A stretch of 64,000 nucleotides of DNA from Paracoccaceae bacterium (GCA_028874915.1 JAPPHA010000035.1:1-64000); one strand, 5' to 3'. Shown: positions 37,979 through 47,372, counted from the first letter of the stretch. A program made the numbers and translations. Notes: generated by a model not told the origin, from the sequence alone.

Positions 37979-38194
37979 GCTCGATCCTCACAGGAAGAGG
38001 AGCCCGATCGGCGTCCGGTGGCAACCCGGAATCGCCGGAAACATCGGCACACACTTGTCTTGATCCGTTTCGGCCACTCTATAATCGTCTGCTTCGCCTG
38101 AGAAAAGCGCATTCCTGCCCGACGGAAGGGCCTCGGGGGAACCGGGGCTCACAATCGGGATCCGACGACGCCCGGATCGAATTCGCGGTCTGGT

Positions 38195-39184
38195 TCACGC
38201 CACGGTGAGTACGATCTTGCCGATGTGTTCCGAACTCTCCATGTGACGGTGGGCCGCCGCCGCCTCTGCCAGCGCAAAGTTGGAATCCATGACCGGGCGG
38301 ATGCGACCGGTTTCGAGAAGCGGCCAGACGTTCTCCCGAAGGTCCCGTGCAATCCGGGCCTTCGCGAGATCGCTCTGCGGCCTGAGTGTCGATCCTGTGA
38401 CGGTGAGTCGCCTAACCATGAGACCCGAAAAGTTCAACGTGGCCTTCGCCCCACGCAGGAAGGCAATCTGGACCAGCCGACCATCGTCCGCGAGCGCCCG
38501 GATATTCCTTTGAATGTAGTCGCCGCCGACCATGTCAAGAATGAGGTCCGCACCCCGGCCGCCGGTCTCGTCCCGTATCCGATCGACGAAATCCTCACAC
38601 CGGTAGTTGAAGGCGGCCTCGGCGCCCAATTCCAGACAGACGGCACATTTCTTGGCAGAACCCGCCGTTGCAAACACACGAGCCCCGAAGGCACTGGCAA
38701 GCTGGATCGCCGTCGTCCCGATTCCCGACGAGCCGCCATGGACCAAAAAGGTCTCGCCACCTCTCAGCCCGCCACGCATAAAGACATTGCTCCAGACCGT
38801 GAAATGGGTCTCGCAGAGCGCCCCGGCTTCGGCGAATCCGAGCCCGGCCGGAACCGGCAGGGCATGATCCTGATGGGTCAGCGCGTACTCGGCGTACCCT
38901 CCTCCCGGCAACAGGGCCGTCACCTTGTCACCAACCTTGCAGCTGGTGACCCCGGATCCGACGGCCGCGACGGTGCCCGAGGCCTCAAGGCCCGGAAGAT
39001 CCGAGGCCGTGGGGGGCGGAGCGTAGAGTCCTGCCCGCTGGAGGCAGTCCGGTCGATTGACCCCGGCAATCTTGACGCGGATCAGAATCTGCTCCCGTCC
39101 CGGTCGGGGGACCGGTCGTTCCGCCTCCGTCAGGACCTCGGGGCCCCCGGGTTCGCGGATCTCGATGACACGCATGGAATTCAT
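38195..39184 (-). CDS. NAD(P)H:quinone oxidoreductase, PIG3-like MDR
   Basis: A 329-residue zinc-free medium-chain reductase. MRVIEIREPGGPEVLTEAERP, GVNRPDCLQRAGLYAPP and the nucleotide fold VHGGSSGIGTTAIQLASAFG (about residue 147) are typical of the PIG3/QOR branch; the catalytic zinc cysteines are absent. It probably reduces quinones or other enones. ATG at 39184 or 39175. Leftward, 90 bp after the aminotransferase. Confidence 0.93.
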   Translation of the reverse strand: MNSMRVIEIREPGGPEVLTEAERPVPRPGREQILIRVKIAGVNRPDCLQRAGLYAPPPTASDLPGLEASGTVAAVGSGVTSCKVGDKVTALLPGGGYAEYALTHQDHALPVPAGLGFAEAGALCETHFTVWSNVFMRGGLRGGETFLVHGGSSGIGTTAIQLASAFGARVFATAGSAKKCAVCLELGAEAAFNYRCEDFVDRIRDETGGRGADLILDMVGGDYIQRNIRALADDGRLVQIAFLRGAKATLNFSGLMVRRLTVTGSTLRPQSDLAKARIARDLRENVWPLLETGRIRPVMDSNFALAEAAAAHRHMESSEHIGKIVLTVA

Positions 39185-39274
39185 GGAATGCTTGGTGTCC
39201 TTGTGGCTCAGGGTCTTTCGGTCGGGTCGCAGTATTCGGAGCGACCGGCCCGGCCGGATTCGCTGGCTCGGGGG

Positions 39275-40141
39275 TCAATCCGCGGCCAGCGAGTGGGAAT
39301 AATCCCAATAGGCCTCGCGGACACGCATTGCCGTTCTCCCGACATTGAGATCACGATCCTCGAAACGCGTGACCGGGACGACCTTGCCGATGTTGCCGGT
39401 GACGAAAATCTCGCCGGCATCGCGAAAGTCATCAACCGTCAGGGTGGTCTCGTTGACGACGATTCCGTCGGCCGCAAGCAACTTAATGATCCGCTGCCGG
39501 GTCAGGCCGTTAAGGAACATGCCGTTTGGCACCGGTGTCAGGATTTCGCCGTCGCGGACCATGAAGACATTGGTTGACGCGGTCTCCGCAACATTTCCAT
39601 AGACATCGAGCGACAGCGCATTCGCAAATCCCCGGCGGCGGGCTTCGGCAATGATCCGGCCGTTGTTGGCGTAGAGAGACGCAGCCTTGGCCGTGGTCAG
39701 GGCCATGTCCTGACGTGGGCGCCGGAAGGGTGATACGGTCAGCGCATACTGGCCTACCGGGGGCATGGGAAAGGTCTCGATGCAGATTGCGAATCCGGTG
39801 CTCTCCGGGTCAATCTCGACCACGCCGGGCCCGCCCTCCTTCGCCCACATCATGGGCCGAAGGTATAACGCTTCGTCCGTTCCGAACCGTCGGCAACCCT
39901 CCTCGATCAACCCCTGGACCGTTTCGGCATCAACTGGCGGGATCAGTCCCATCGTCTCTGCGGAATCGATAAGTCGTTGGCAGTGCAGATCAAGGTCCGG
40001 CCGGACGCCGTCGAACTGGCGTGCACCGTCAAAGACCAGGCTGCCAAGCCAGGCGGCGTGATCCGTGGAACCGATGATGGGGGTGTTGCCGTCGAACCAG
40101 TCACCCTCGTACCAGGTCACCGCCTTGCGTCCGATTGCCAA
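39275..40141 (-). CDS. ilvE: branched-chain amino acid aminotransferase (class IV PLP)
   Basis: A 288-residue fold-type IV aminotransferase. WYEGDWFDGNTPIIGSTDHAAWLGSLVFDG starts the protein, the PLP lysine is in LTTAKAASLYANNGRI (about residue 153), and GNVAETASTNVFMVRDG is the signature strand. It interconverts branched-chain amino acids and 2-oxo acids. The start is TTG at 40141 with AGAAGGA a few bases before it. D-amino-acid or aminodeoxychorismate activity is less likely. Confidence 0.92.
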   Translation of the reverse strand: MAIGRKAVTWYEGDWFDGNTPIIGSTDHAAWLGSLVFDGARQFDGVRPDLDLHCQRLIDSAETMGLIPPVDAETVQGLIEEGCRRFGTDEALYLRPMMWAKEGGPGVVEIDPESTGFAICIETFPMPPVGQYALTVSPFRRPRQDMALTTAKAASLYANNGRIIAEARRRGFANALSLDVYGNVAETASTNVFMVRDGEILTPVPNGMFLNGLTRQRIIKLLAADGIVVNETTLTVDDFRDAGEIFVTGNIGKVVPVTRFEDRDLNVGRTAMRVREAYWDYSHSLAAD

Positions 40142-40204
40142 GATCCTTCTCCCTTTTCGTCACATCAAGCCGATGGGTCGGCCAAACCCGAATCCGTCCC
40201 GGTT

Positions 40205-40918
40205 TCAGGAATTGGGCGCCGGACCTGGGTCGCGGGTCCAGTATCCGGGAAGATCATCCGGAGGATTCCGGGACGGCGCGCGAATCAGCCCGAGAATTCG
40301 GCCGGGGCCAGCCATGAATTCCCGGTATCCGGGGAGCTTTCGGATCCTGGCCTTTGCGCTCTCGATCTGCATTACATCACCAATGCGCCGGTCGAGAAAT
40401 GCCCAGCTCGCCTCCTGACCGGGAGAGTCGTCGCGAATCCAGTAAAGTACGGTCGAGGAGAGGATTCCTGACAGCAGAAACCGTTTTGAGTACCAGTTCA
40501 CGTCATTCGACGGATCGTTCAGCGCCACCCAGATCGCGTCGGCCGTTTTCCAGACGGCTGCTGCGCCCCGGCCGGCGTTCTGCGGAAGGGCAAAGAGCCC
40601 GGCACTCCGGCGAACGATTTCCCTGTCGGCCAGTTCGAGCCGAACCCGGACCGCCCGAGCAACCCGATCGCGAATCCTCAGACGGCCTCCCTCGCCTTCG
40701 CCGGCCGCCAGCCGTTCGATCATCCGGTAATCGAGCCTGTCATGGTAGGCAAGGGCAAGATCGATGCCACCTCCGGGACAGGCACGGTTCGCCACCCGAT
40801 GGTCCACATCCGAGACCCTCACAGCCGTTGCATACGCCGTTTCCCAACCCGTTGCGGCGACTTCAGGGAGCGCAGTGTCTAGGAGACGGCTTCGGGTGGT
40901 GTCCAAGTCTATCGACAT
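40205..40918 (-). CDS. coq9: COQ9 family protein (ubiquinone biosynthesis)
   Basis: A 237-residue TetR-fold lipid-binding protein. Visible are LLDTALPEVAATGWE at the start, the DLALAYHDRLDYRM segment, and the C-terminal VWKTADAIWVALNDPSNDVNWYSKRFLLSGILSSTVLYW, a strong COQ9 signature. COQ9 presents ubiquinone intermediates to COQ7. In many alphaproteobacteria coq9 is next to rpsU; here rpsU lies 9 kb away across accessory region 1. Confidence 0.93.
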   Translation of the reverse strand: MSIDLDTTRSRLLDTALPEVAATGWETAYATAVRVSDVDHRVANRACPGGGIDLALAYHDRLDYRMIERLAAGEGEGGRLRIRDRVARAVRVRLELADREIVRRSAGLFALPQNAGRGAAAVWKTADAIWVALNDPSNDVNWYSKRFLLSGILSSTVLYWIRDDSPGQEASWAFLDRRIGDVMQIESAKARIRKLPGYREFMAGPGRILGLIRAPSRNPPDDLPGYWTRDPGPAPNS

Positions 40919-41372
40919 GCAGTGTCGTCTCCGTTCATTTCATCGATGCACCACTCCGGTACCGCCGGAAGCGATTCCGAACAGGTCGGTCAGTGGAGGA
41001 TTCGCGGGAGCCGGAATCCGGTTTCGGGAAACAGGTACTAAGGAAACGCGGAAATGCAAGCCCGATCGGCGCGCCGGACCGAGATCAACTCCGAGTGATC
41101 ATCTTCGTTGCGGCAGGGAACCGGGTAACGCCGGTCCTCCGAACAAATCCCCGTGAACGCGAAAGCGTACAGGCTCCTCCCTTGTGTGGGGGCGGCAGGT
41201 CGTTGGCTCAGCCATTGGTGTCCGATGGTTCCATTCGGCCAGAATTGGTGATTCAGTTTGAACGTCGGGTTCCACGCCATACGGGGGCGACAAAGGTCAA
41301 CCCTCCCTGAAGCCAACCGTCTCCATTTCCTGACACAATACTTCAGAACCAGACTATACTCACTTCGGCCGC
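40919..41372. other. left flank of accessory region 1, no gene
   Basis: Base composition becomes less GC-rich rightward through this stretch. A leftward frame (41316-41038) looks more protein-like than most but has no recognised domain and may be a transposase remnant. No tRNA attachment site was found. Confidence 0.35.
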
Positions 41373-42572
41373 ATGGCAGGGGAACTGGTCAGGAACAGGA
41401 GAGGCGAGGAGGTTCTTGTGGATACCGATGACTTCAGTTTGTCGAGGTTAAGGCGCGATTTCCACCGATTTCCTGAACTTGGTTTCCAAGAGAGCCGCAC
41501 GAAGGCCAAAGTGGCGAGTTTCCTGCAAGAACTTGGCCTTGAAGTGCATGAGGGCGTGGGCGTCGTGGGAGTTCTCCGGTCCGGTGATGGCAATCGCGCG
41601 ATAGGATTGCGTGCTGACATGGATGCGCTTCCGATTCATGAGGCGAGCCGTCATGAGTATCCATCCGAAAGACCCGGCGTCATGCATGCCTGTGGCCATG
41701 ATGGTCACATGACCATGCTTCTGGGGGCAGCCCGAGCCCTTGCCGGCGACCCCGGTTTCTGCGGAACCGTTGTGTTCATTTTCCAGCCAAATGAAGAGCA
41801 CGGCCTTGGTGCACGGGCGATGCTCAAAGAAGGTGTTCTGGAACGATTCCCCATTGAAGAAATCTACGCGATCCACAATCTGCCCGGCGCACCGGTCGGT
41901 CAGGTGTCAACCCGACCCGGTCTGATTTGCTCCTCGGAAAGCCTGTTCGAGATCACCATCAGCGGCCAGGGTGGCCACGCTTCGATGCCGCAGGCCAGCA
42001 AAGACTCGATCGCAATTGGGGCAGAAATCGTGTTGGCGCTGCAGACAATCGTATCGCGCAAGCTCCCTCCCGGCGCCGGGGCCGTCGTGTCGGTAACCGA
42101 ATTTCAGACCGACGGTCAGCGCAACGTGTTGCCTGGGACGGCCGCGTTGAAGGGTGACGTACGTGCCCGCAGCCTGGAAGATCGAAACAACATCGAGATC
42201 TTCATGCGCCAGATCGCGGGCGGAGTTGCATTGGCGCACGGTGTTTCTGTCAATGTGGATTTCCATACTGAATTCATCGAGACAACCAACGCCAAGGGAC
42301 CGACCGAGGCGGTAATTCGTGCAGCGCGGTGCGCCGGTCTTGATGTCATGTCGAACCGGCAGCCGATGAGCTTTTCCGAGGATTTTGCCCATTTCGCCGC
42401 CGCGGTGCCGGGCTGTTTCCTGCTCCTTGGCAATGGAGAGGTCGGAGCCCATGGGCAGCCGCTTCACTCGAACGATTACGATTTCAACGACGATGTTTCA
42501 CCGATCGGAGTCGCATTCTGGACCGAACTTGTCCGTGACCGTCTGCCCTTCAAGCAGCAGGATTGCAATTAA
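41373..42572 (+). CDS. M20D amidohydrolase
   Basis: A 399-residue metallopeptidase of the hippurate/IAA-amino acid hydrolase group. Metal ligands are present in HACGHDGHMTMLLGAA, in FIFQPNEEHGLGARAM (catalytic Glu-Glu) and in the C-terminal LHSNDYDFND; the dimerisation domain begins FEITISGQGGHASMP. It releases amino acids from N-acyl or N-aroyl conjugates. First gene of an apparent operon with the M24-fold hydrolase starting 2 bp after its stop. Confidence 0.94.
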   Translation: MAGELVRNRRGEEVLVDTDDFSLSRLRRDFHRFPELGFQESRTKAKVASFLQELGLEVHEGVGVVGVLRSGDGNRAIGLRADMDALPIHEASRHEYPSERPGVMHACGHDGHMTMLLGAARALAGDPGFCGTVVFIFQPNEEHGLGARAMLKEGVLERFPIEEIYAIHNLPGAPVGQVSTRPGLICSSESLFEITISGQGGHASMPQASKDSIAIGAEIVLALQTIVSRKLPPGAGAVVSVTEFQTDGQRNVLPGTAALKGDVRARSLEDRNNIEIFMRQIAGGVALAHGVSVNVDFHTEFIETTNAKGPTEAVIRAARCAGLDVMSNRQPMSFSEDFAHFAAAVPGCFLLLGNGEVGAHGQPLHSNDYDFNDDVSPIGVAFWTELVRDRLPFKQQDCN

Positions 42573-42574
42573 CA

Positions 42575-43720
42575 ATGTTTTTGTCCCGTATGCGGACCTT
42601 CCGCGAGCGCCTTGCCGAAGCCGGGATTGACGTGGCGCTGATAACCGATGACGACAATGTCTATTACCTGTCCGGTTATTACGATTATCTGCACATGGAC
42701 TTCGGTCGCCCGACGATCCTGGCCGTGCCGCGCGACGGAGACAGCCTTCTCATTACGCCGACACTCGATCTGAATTCTGCTCGGGCCTCTGCGCGGGTTG
42801 ACAGGATCGCAGCCTGGAATGATGGCAAGGGCAACGAATGGCGCGAAGAACTGCCTGGCATGGTCAGGGGTGCCAGCCGCATCGCCATCGAGCCCGATCA
42901 AATGCCGCCGACTGTGCGCACTTATCTCGGCGAACTGGTGGATTCCGGAAAGCTGGCCAGTGCGACAGCCATCCTGGCCGAATTGCGGATGATCAAGTCG
43001 AAAGAGGAACTGCAACTTGCCCGGCATGCCGGCCAGGTTGCCAATGCGATGATGGCGGCAGGCCGCACCGCGATCGCCGATGGCATTCCGGAATATGAGG
43101 TGGCGATCGCCACATCGCAGGCTGGCACCCGAAAGGCAGCAGAACTTCTGTCGGCGCATTACGATGACGCCAACATGTCACCGAATACCCATTTCCTGCA
43201 GATCATGGCCTCGGGCGAGACAATCATCAATACGCATCACAGGGCCTCGACGCGAATCATGCGTCGTTGTGAGCCTGTCTTCCTCTGCTTCTGTGGCATG
43301 ACCAACTTCCACCGCTTCAAGTTGGGGTTCGACCGGACATTCTGGATCGGTGAGGTCGCCGACAAGTCGCAGGCTGCGGTCTATGAAGTGGCGGTCGCAA
43401 GCCAGAAAGCGGCACTTGAGGCGCTGCGTCCCGGCGTGACTGCGGAAAGTGTCCATGCCGCCTATGCCGAGGTCATCGCGGGCGCCGGGTACGAATACCC
43501 GTTTCGGTGCGGGCGGGCGACGGGGTTCAGTTTTCTCGAGCGGCCTCAACTGGTGACCGGAGATACAACGATCCTGCGGCCAGGCATGGTTCTGGTCGTG
43601 GATGGATCGGTTTCGAACGAAACATTCCGCGCACAGGTGGGCGATAGCTTCATCGTGACCGAGAATGGCTGGGAACCCGTTACCGACCATCCCAAGGCCC
43701 TGGAGGACGTCATTCTGTGA
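42575..43720 (+). CDS. M24 creatinase-fold hydrolase, metal ligands missing
   Basis: A 381-residue pita-bread-fold protein with a creatinase-type N-terminal domain (RLAEAGIDVALITDDDNVYYLSGYYDY) and a C-terminal peptidase M24 domain. The five metal ligands of Xaa-Pro peptidases are not kept: the first two Asp are absent from FCGMTNFHRFKLGFDRTF, the His is Arg in RCGRATGFSFLERPQ, and the last Glu is Gly in AQVGDSFIVTENG. This places it with metal-free creatinase/ectoine-hydrolase-type enzymes. ATG at 42575; TTG at 42563 is also possible. Confidence 0.88.
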   Translation: MFLSRMRTFRERLAEAGIDVALITDDDNVYYLSGYYDYLHMDFGRPTILAVPRDGDSLLITPTLDLNSARASARVDRIAAWNDGKGNEWREELPGMVRGASRIAIEPDQMPPTVRTYLGELVDSGKLASATAILAELRMIKSKEELQLARHAGQVANAMMAAGRTAIADGIPEYEVAIATSQAGTRKAAELLSAHYDDANMSPNTHFLQIMASGETIINTHHRASTRIMRRCEPVFLCFCGMTNFHRFKLGFDRTFWIGEVADKSQAAVYEVAVASQKAALEALRPGVTAESVHAAYAEVIAGAGYEYPFRCGRATGFSFLERPQLVTGDTTILRPGMVLVVDGSVSNETFRAQVGDSFIVTENGWEPVTDHPKALEDVIL

Positions 43721-43887
43721 GTGCGATCAAACCCGGACGCATACCTGCCATGTCAACCTGAGTATGCCGGAAAGTGACGATCCGAGAGCACCAACAACAT
43801 TGTGTAACGAATTCGAACCGGGAACGGGTGAAACCGGGAATTCCTGAACGGCGTCTATCGTCGCCATCGTTCTGGTGCTAGTGGCGG

Positions 43888-45264
43888 ATGCCCGTTCCGC
43901 CTGGGAACAGCCTGTTGTCCCGGCGCATCCGCAGCTGTTCGACAGCCGTGGTCAAGACTGCGCCACCCCCGCAACGGTCGTTGCAATGCGGAGAGTCTCG
44001 CCGATGTTCGGCGCAGGGCCAAAACCGCGATGGTCCAGGAATTACCGATTCCGGATCGAGGAAACTGCGTTTCTGGATGGGATTGGGAGCATCGGCAGGT
44101 GATCCGCTCATCGAATTCGGCCAACGTGGGGCCATGGAACACGGGATAGACGTTGCCTTCGACAACTTTTCCGATGAAGGCGACACAAAGTTTACAGCCG
44201 CATATGGCGCCAACGATTTGCCCGACATGTTTGAGACCGACTATCCCTACATGGGCGGTTTTCTTGGAATCGGCGCACTGGATCCGATGGATGACATGCT
44301 GGCGGCCGTGGACTACCCACTCGACAAGGTCCTCCCACACCTGGTGGATCGCTGCCGCTGGGATGGTCAACTCTACGCCGTGCCGCACGGCTGGAATTCA
44401 TGGGTCCTCTTTTACAATCTTGACCACCTTGATGCAGCGGGTCTCCCGACAGACAGGGAACCGGAGAACCTCGAGGAGTTCGTCGAGTGGACGAAAAAGA
44501 TGACCCTTCGCGACAGTGCAGGCAACATCACCCAGTCCGGGTTTTCCTGTCCGAGATCAGGAATCCTGCCGAACAATATCTGGGGAGCCCTGCTCTTCCA
44601 GTACGGGGGATCGATGGTCACCGATGACGGAACAATGACCAATTTCAACAATGAAGCCGGACGAAAGGCCGCCGAGTTCGTGCTCAATGTCCTTTATGAC
44701 TGGGAGGTTACCGATCCCAACATCACACAGCGCTACGACTACTGGCTGACGGGCCAGGCCTCGATGTTCTATTCCGGCACTTGGGTTGTCGGGAGCTCTC
44801 TCCAGCAGGGTCTGAACTTCCGCTCCGATGTGATGCCGATTCTGGGAGACGAACGGGCGGTGATGTACGAGTACAGCGGCCTGGTCCTTCCGTACGGACG
44901 CTCGGATGAAGTGAAGGAGGCTGTCGGCAAGATCTACAAGTACATTGTGGAACATGCCGGCGAATTCGGCGTGGCCTCTTCGCAGATTCCGGTTACGCAG
45001 GAAGGGCTCGAGTACCCGGGTTACGTCGCGTCGCCGCACAAGCAGCATTTCAAGGGATCCGAGGAAAACGGCCAATACGCGTTCTGGGACGTGTCACACC
45101 CGAAGGGAGCCGAGTTCTCCGTCTATGGCGGGGCTTCGAGTGCGGTCACGCGGATGCTGGACAAGGTCTGGGACCAGTCCAAGACCGTTGACGAAGGACT
45201 CAACGAATTGGACGAGCATCTCTCGTCCATCCTGAGAAGGGAGCCGGCGGCAGCGACTCAATAA
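43888..45264 (+). CDS. extracellular solute-binding protein family 1, signal peptide not visible
   Basis: The binding-protein domain starts near residue 58 (RKLRFWMGLGASAGDPLIEF) and continues with DLPDMFETDYPYMGGF, LYAVPHGWNSWVLFYNLDHLDAAGLP, YDYWLTGQASMFYSGTW and a typical C terminus, so it should serve the sugar-type ABC permeases downstream. The first 57 residues are arginine-, proline- and cysteine-rich with no hydrophobic core, and no other frame between 43721 and 44058 offers a signal peptide. The N terminus is probably damaged or replaced. The annotated start (ATG 43888) is simply the first in-frame ATG. Confidence 0.8.
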   Translation: MPVPPGNSLLSRRIRSCSTAVVKTAPPPQRSLQCGESRRCSAQGQNRDGPGITDSGSRKLRFWMGLGASAGDPLIEFGQRGAMEHGIDVAFDNFSDEGDTKFTAAYGANDLPDMFETDYPYMGGFLGIGALDPMDDMLAAVDYPLDKVLPHLVDRCRWDGQLYAVPHGWNSWVLFYNLDHLDAAGLPTDREPENLEEFVEWTKKMTLRDSAGNITQSGFSCPRSGILPNNIWGALLFQYGGSMVTDDGTMTNFNNEAGRKAAEFVLNVLYDWEVTDPNITQRYDYWLTGQASMFYSGTWVVGSSLQQGLNFRSDVMPILGDERAVMYEYSGLVLPYGRSDEVKEAVGKIYKYIVEHAGEFGVASSQIPVTQEGLEYPGYVASPHKQHFKGSEENGQYAFWDVSHPKGAEFSVYGGASSAVTRMLDKVWDQSKTVDEGLNELDEHLSSILRREPAAATQ

Positions 45265-45295
45265 CCGCTTGTGAGTTCGGTCTGCGTTCGCCTTT

Positions 45296-45330
45296 CGAGA
45301 GGGGAATCACCCGCGGGTATTCCCCTCTCG
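45296..45330 (+). other. strong intercistronic stem-loop
   Basis: CGAGAGGGGAAT (45296-45307) pairs with ATTCCCCTCTCG (45319-45330), and the loop ACCCGCGGGT is itself self-complementary, giving a near-continuous 17-bp helix. It sits 31 bp after the binding-protein stop and 22 bp before the next start, without a U-tract, so it looks like an mRNA-stabilising or processing hairpin, as is common after binding-protein genes, rather than a full terminator. Confidence 0.8.
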
Positions 45331-45352
45331 CACCGCTGTGAAAGGACACGAA

Positions 45353-46249
45353 TTGGCTGAATTCTACGAGTCGAACCGCCTGCTCGATGATCCGCCAGGA
45401 TTGCGCAAACGACTTCGCGACGATGGTTACCTTTTTCTCAGAGACATGCTCCCGGCACAGGATGTTCTTGGCCTCAGACGACAAATCCTCGAGATTTGCA
45501 GGGATGCCGGATGGCTGCGTTCAGATTCGGCCGTACTGGACGGCGTGACAGACCACGCCCCCATTCTGGAAGGCGAGGACGCTTACAACGAAGTCTACGC
45601 CAAGGTACAGGCTCTCGAGTCGTTTCACCGTTTGAAGTTCGACGTGGCCGTCATGAACGTCATGGAAGATCTTTTCCAGGAGCCGGTCGTTTCTCTTCCC
45701 CAGTCGATCGCGCGCATCGCCTTCCCCAATGACAACGCGCGCGGTACCCAACCCCACCAGGACTGGATTTTCGTGGGCGGTTCAACGGAGACGATTTCAT
45801 GCTGGGTGCCGCTTGGTGACATTTCGCTGGAGGTCGGCGGACTGAAGGTCCTGGCCGGCAGTCACAAAGCCGGCTTTCTCGAACCACGGCCCGCGCCAGG
45901 TCCCGGGAACCGAATCGTCGACGTCGACCCCACCCTCGAATGGCATCAGTCCGCGTATCGGACCGGAGACATCCTGCTGTTCAAATCGCTCACAGTCCAC
46001 GCTGCGGCAACCAATTTGACGTCCGACAAACTTCGTCTTTCAGCTGACTTTCGCTATACCGGGACAAGTCATGTGATAACCGACGAATGGCTTCTACCCC
46101 ACGGCAACATTGGCGGTGAACGCCTTGCCTGGGACACCCTGGAAAAAGGATGGGAGGAAAGCCCTGTATCCCACTACTGGAGCCGGTGGCCGAGCATGAA
46201 AGTGAAACCTCATGCGTGGTTCTGGGAAAAGGCAGATTCAACGTCTTGA
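45353..46249 (+). CDS. phytanoyl-CoA dioxygenase (PhyH) family protein
   Basis: A 298-residue Fe(II)/2-oxoglutarate dioxygenase. The iron triad is complete: His and Asp in QPHQDWIFVGG (about residue 135) and the distal His in FKSLTVHAAATN; the 2-oxoglutarate arginine is likely in RLSADFRYTG. TTG at 45353 is preferred since AAAGGA lies 6 bases upstream; GTG at 45338 precedes that site. Substrate unknown, possibly the compound imported by the ABC system around it. Confidence 0.9.
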   Translation: MAEFYESNRLLDDPPGLRKRLRDDGYLFLRDMLPAQDVLGLRRQILEICRDAGWLRSDSAVLDGVTDHAPILEGEDAYNEVYAKVQALESFHRLKFDVAVMNVMEDLFQEPVVSLPQSIARIAFPNDNARGTQPHQDWIFVGGSTETISCWVPLGDISLEVGGLKVLAGSHKAGFLEPRPAPGPGNRIVDVDPTLEWHQSAYRTGDILLFKSLTVHAAATNLTSDKLRLSADFRYTGTSHVITDEWLLPHGNIGGERLAWDTLEKGWEESPVSHYWSRWPSMKVKPHAWFWEKADSTS

Positions 46250-46403
46250 AAACGATCAATGCGCTGTTCCGGAACTGCGCGTGAGTTGTCCTTGGGACAA
46301 TGGAAGAGGCGTTCCCATTATTCTGCCAACAGGACGGATCCGGATACGCACTGCGCATCGCGCAGGTGCCTGATCGGCAAGTCATAAGTCAAGGGGAAAC
46401 ATA

Positions 46404-47357
46404 ATCACTACGTATACGCCAATTACGCCACCCAACAGGATCGAAGATCGCGTTTCCTACAGTGGATCTTGGTGGACCGTCGCCTTGAGGCGAGTGAATC
46501 CTTTTGCCTATACATTTGTCATTCCGTTCCTGATCGTGTTCGCGATCTTCAGAATTTACCCGTTTTTACTCGGTATCTTGACAAGTTTCACGGACGCAAG
46601 GGTCGGACCCAGACCCGGCAACTTCATCGGACTCGAAAACTACATCGACGTAATTAACAACTCTGAAGTTCGTCGTGCGTTCATCGTCACCTTTCAGTAC
46701 TCCCTAATAGTCGTGCCCATGTCGTTTTTCATCGGTTTGGCCATGGCGGTCTACGTCGACCGAAAACTGCCAACTCACACGATCTCCCGCCTTGTGTTTT
46801 TTGCTCCCTTCGTCCTTACGGCCACAATTGTTGCTATTGTCTGGAACTGGATGTTCCAGACGCAATTCGGACTTGTGAACGTCGGACTTGGAATGCTGGG
46901 TCTGCCGGACCGAATTGCCTGGCTGAAGGAGCCCGACCTTATCTTGCCGGTGATTGCCTTCATCACCACCTGGTGGCAGGCGGGTTTTGCTATGGTGATC
47001 TTCCTTGGCGGATTGCAGAACATTCCGGGCGAACTGATCGAAGCCGCCCGCATCGATGGCGCCAATCCCTGGCAGACGTTCTGGAGAGTGACGTTTCCTC
47101 TCCTGCTTCCCGTTTCCACATTGGTGATCACGATCACACTGATCGAGGCCATGCGCGTCTTCAGCCTGATTCACATCATTACGCGGGGCGGGCCCAGCGA
47201 TCATTCGACAACCGTCGTTTTCTACGTCTTCCAGGAAGGCTTCGTTCGGTTTGAACAGGGCATGGCGGCGGCGGTTGGCGTCGTACTGTTCCTGGTTATC
47301 ATGGTTTTGACTGTCTTGCGGTTCACTCTTTTACGCGGAGACCAAAGTTACTTCTGA
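46404..47357 (+). CDS. sugar-type ABC transporter permease (MalF/UgpA class), atypical start
   Basis: A six-helix permease with the EAA loop LIEAARIDGANPWQTFWRVTFPLL (about residue 225). Coding sequence in the right frame extends upstream of the first usable codon (TTG 46485), back to ATC 46404, where AAGGGGAA lies about 6 bases upstream; the peptide there reads TTYTPITPPNRIEDRVSYSG. No ATG, GTG or TTG exists between. The start may be a rare ATC or ATA codon, or an ATG lost by mutation. If TTG 46485 is used the product is 290 residues. Confidence 0.85.
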   Translation: MTTYTPITPPNRIEDRVSYSGSWWTVALRRVNPFAYTFVIPFLIVFAIFRIYPFLLGILTSFTDARVGPRPGNFIGLENYIDVINNSEVRRAFIVTFQYSLIVVPMSFFIGLAMAVYVDRKLPTHTISRLVFFAPFVLTATIVAIVWNWMFQTQFGLVNVGLGMLGLPDRIAWLKEPDLILPVIAFITTWWQAGFAMVIFLGGLQNIPGELIEAARIDGANPWQTFWRVTFPLLLPVSTLVITITLIEAMRVFSLIHIITRGGPSDHSTTVVFYVFQEGFVRFEQGMAAAVGVVLFLVIMVLTVLRFTLLRGDQSYF

Positions 47358-47372
47358 CGAAGGGGCTGGAAC

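Noticed and set aside
43855-44388. Leftward frame opposite the start of the binding-protein gene
   Set aside because: Considered as a possible gene that replaced the signal peptide; no recognisable domain, and it covers conserved binding-protein sequence.
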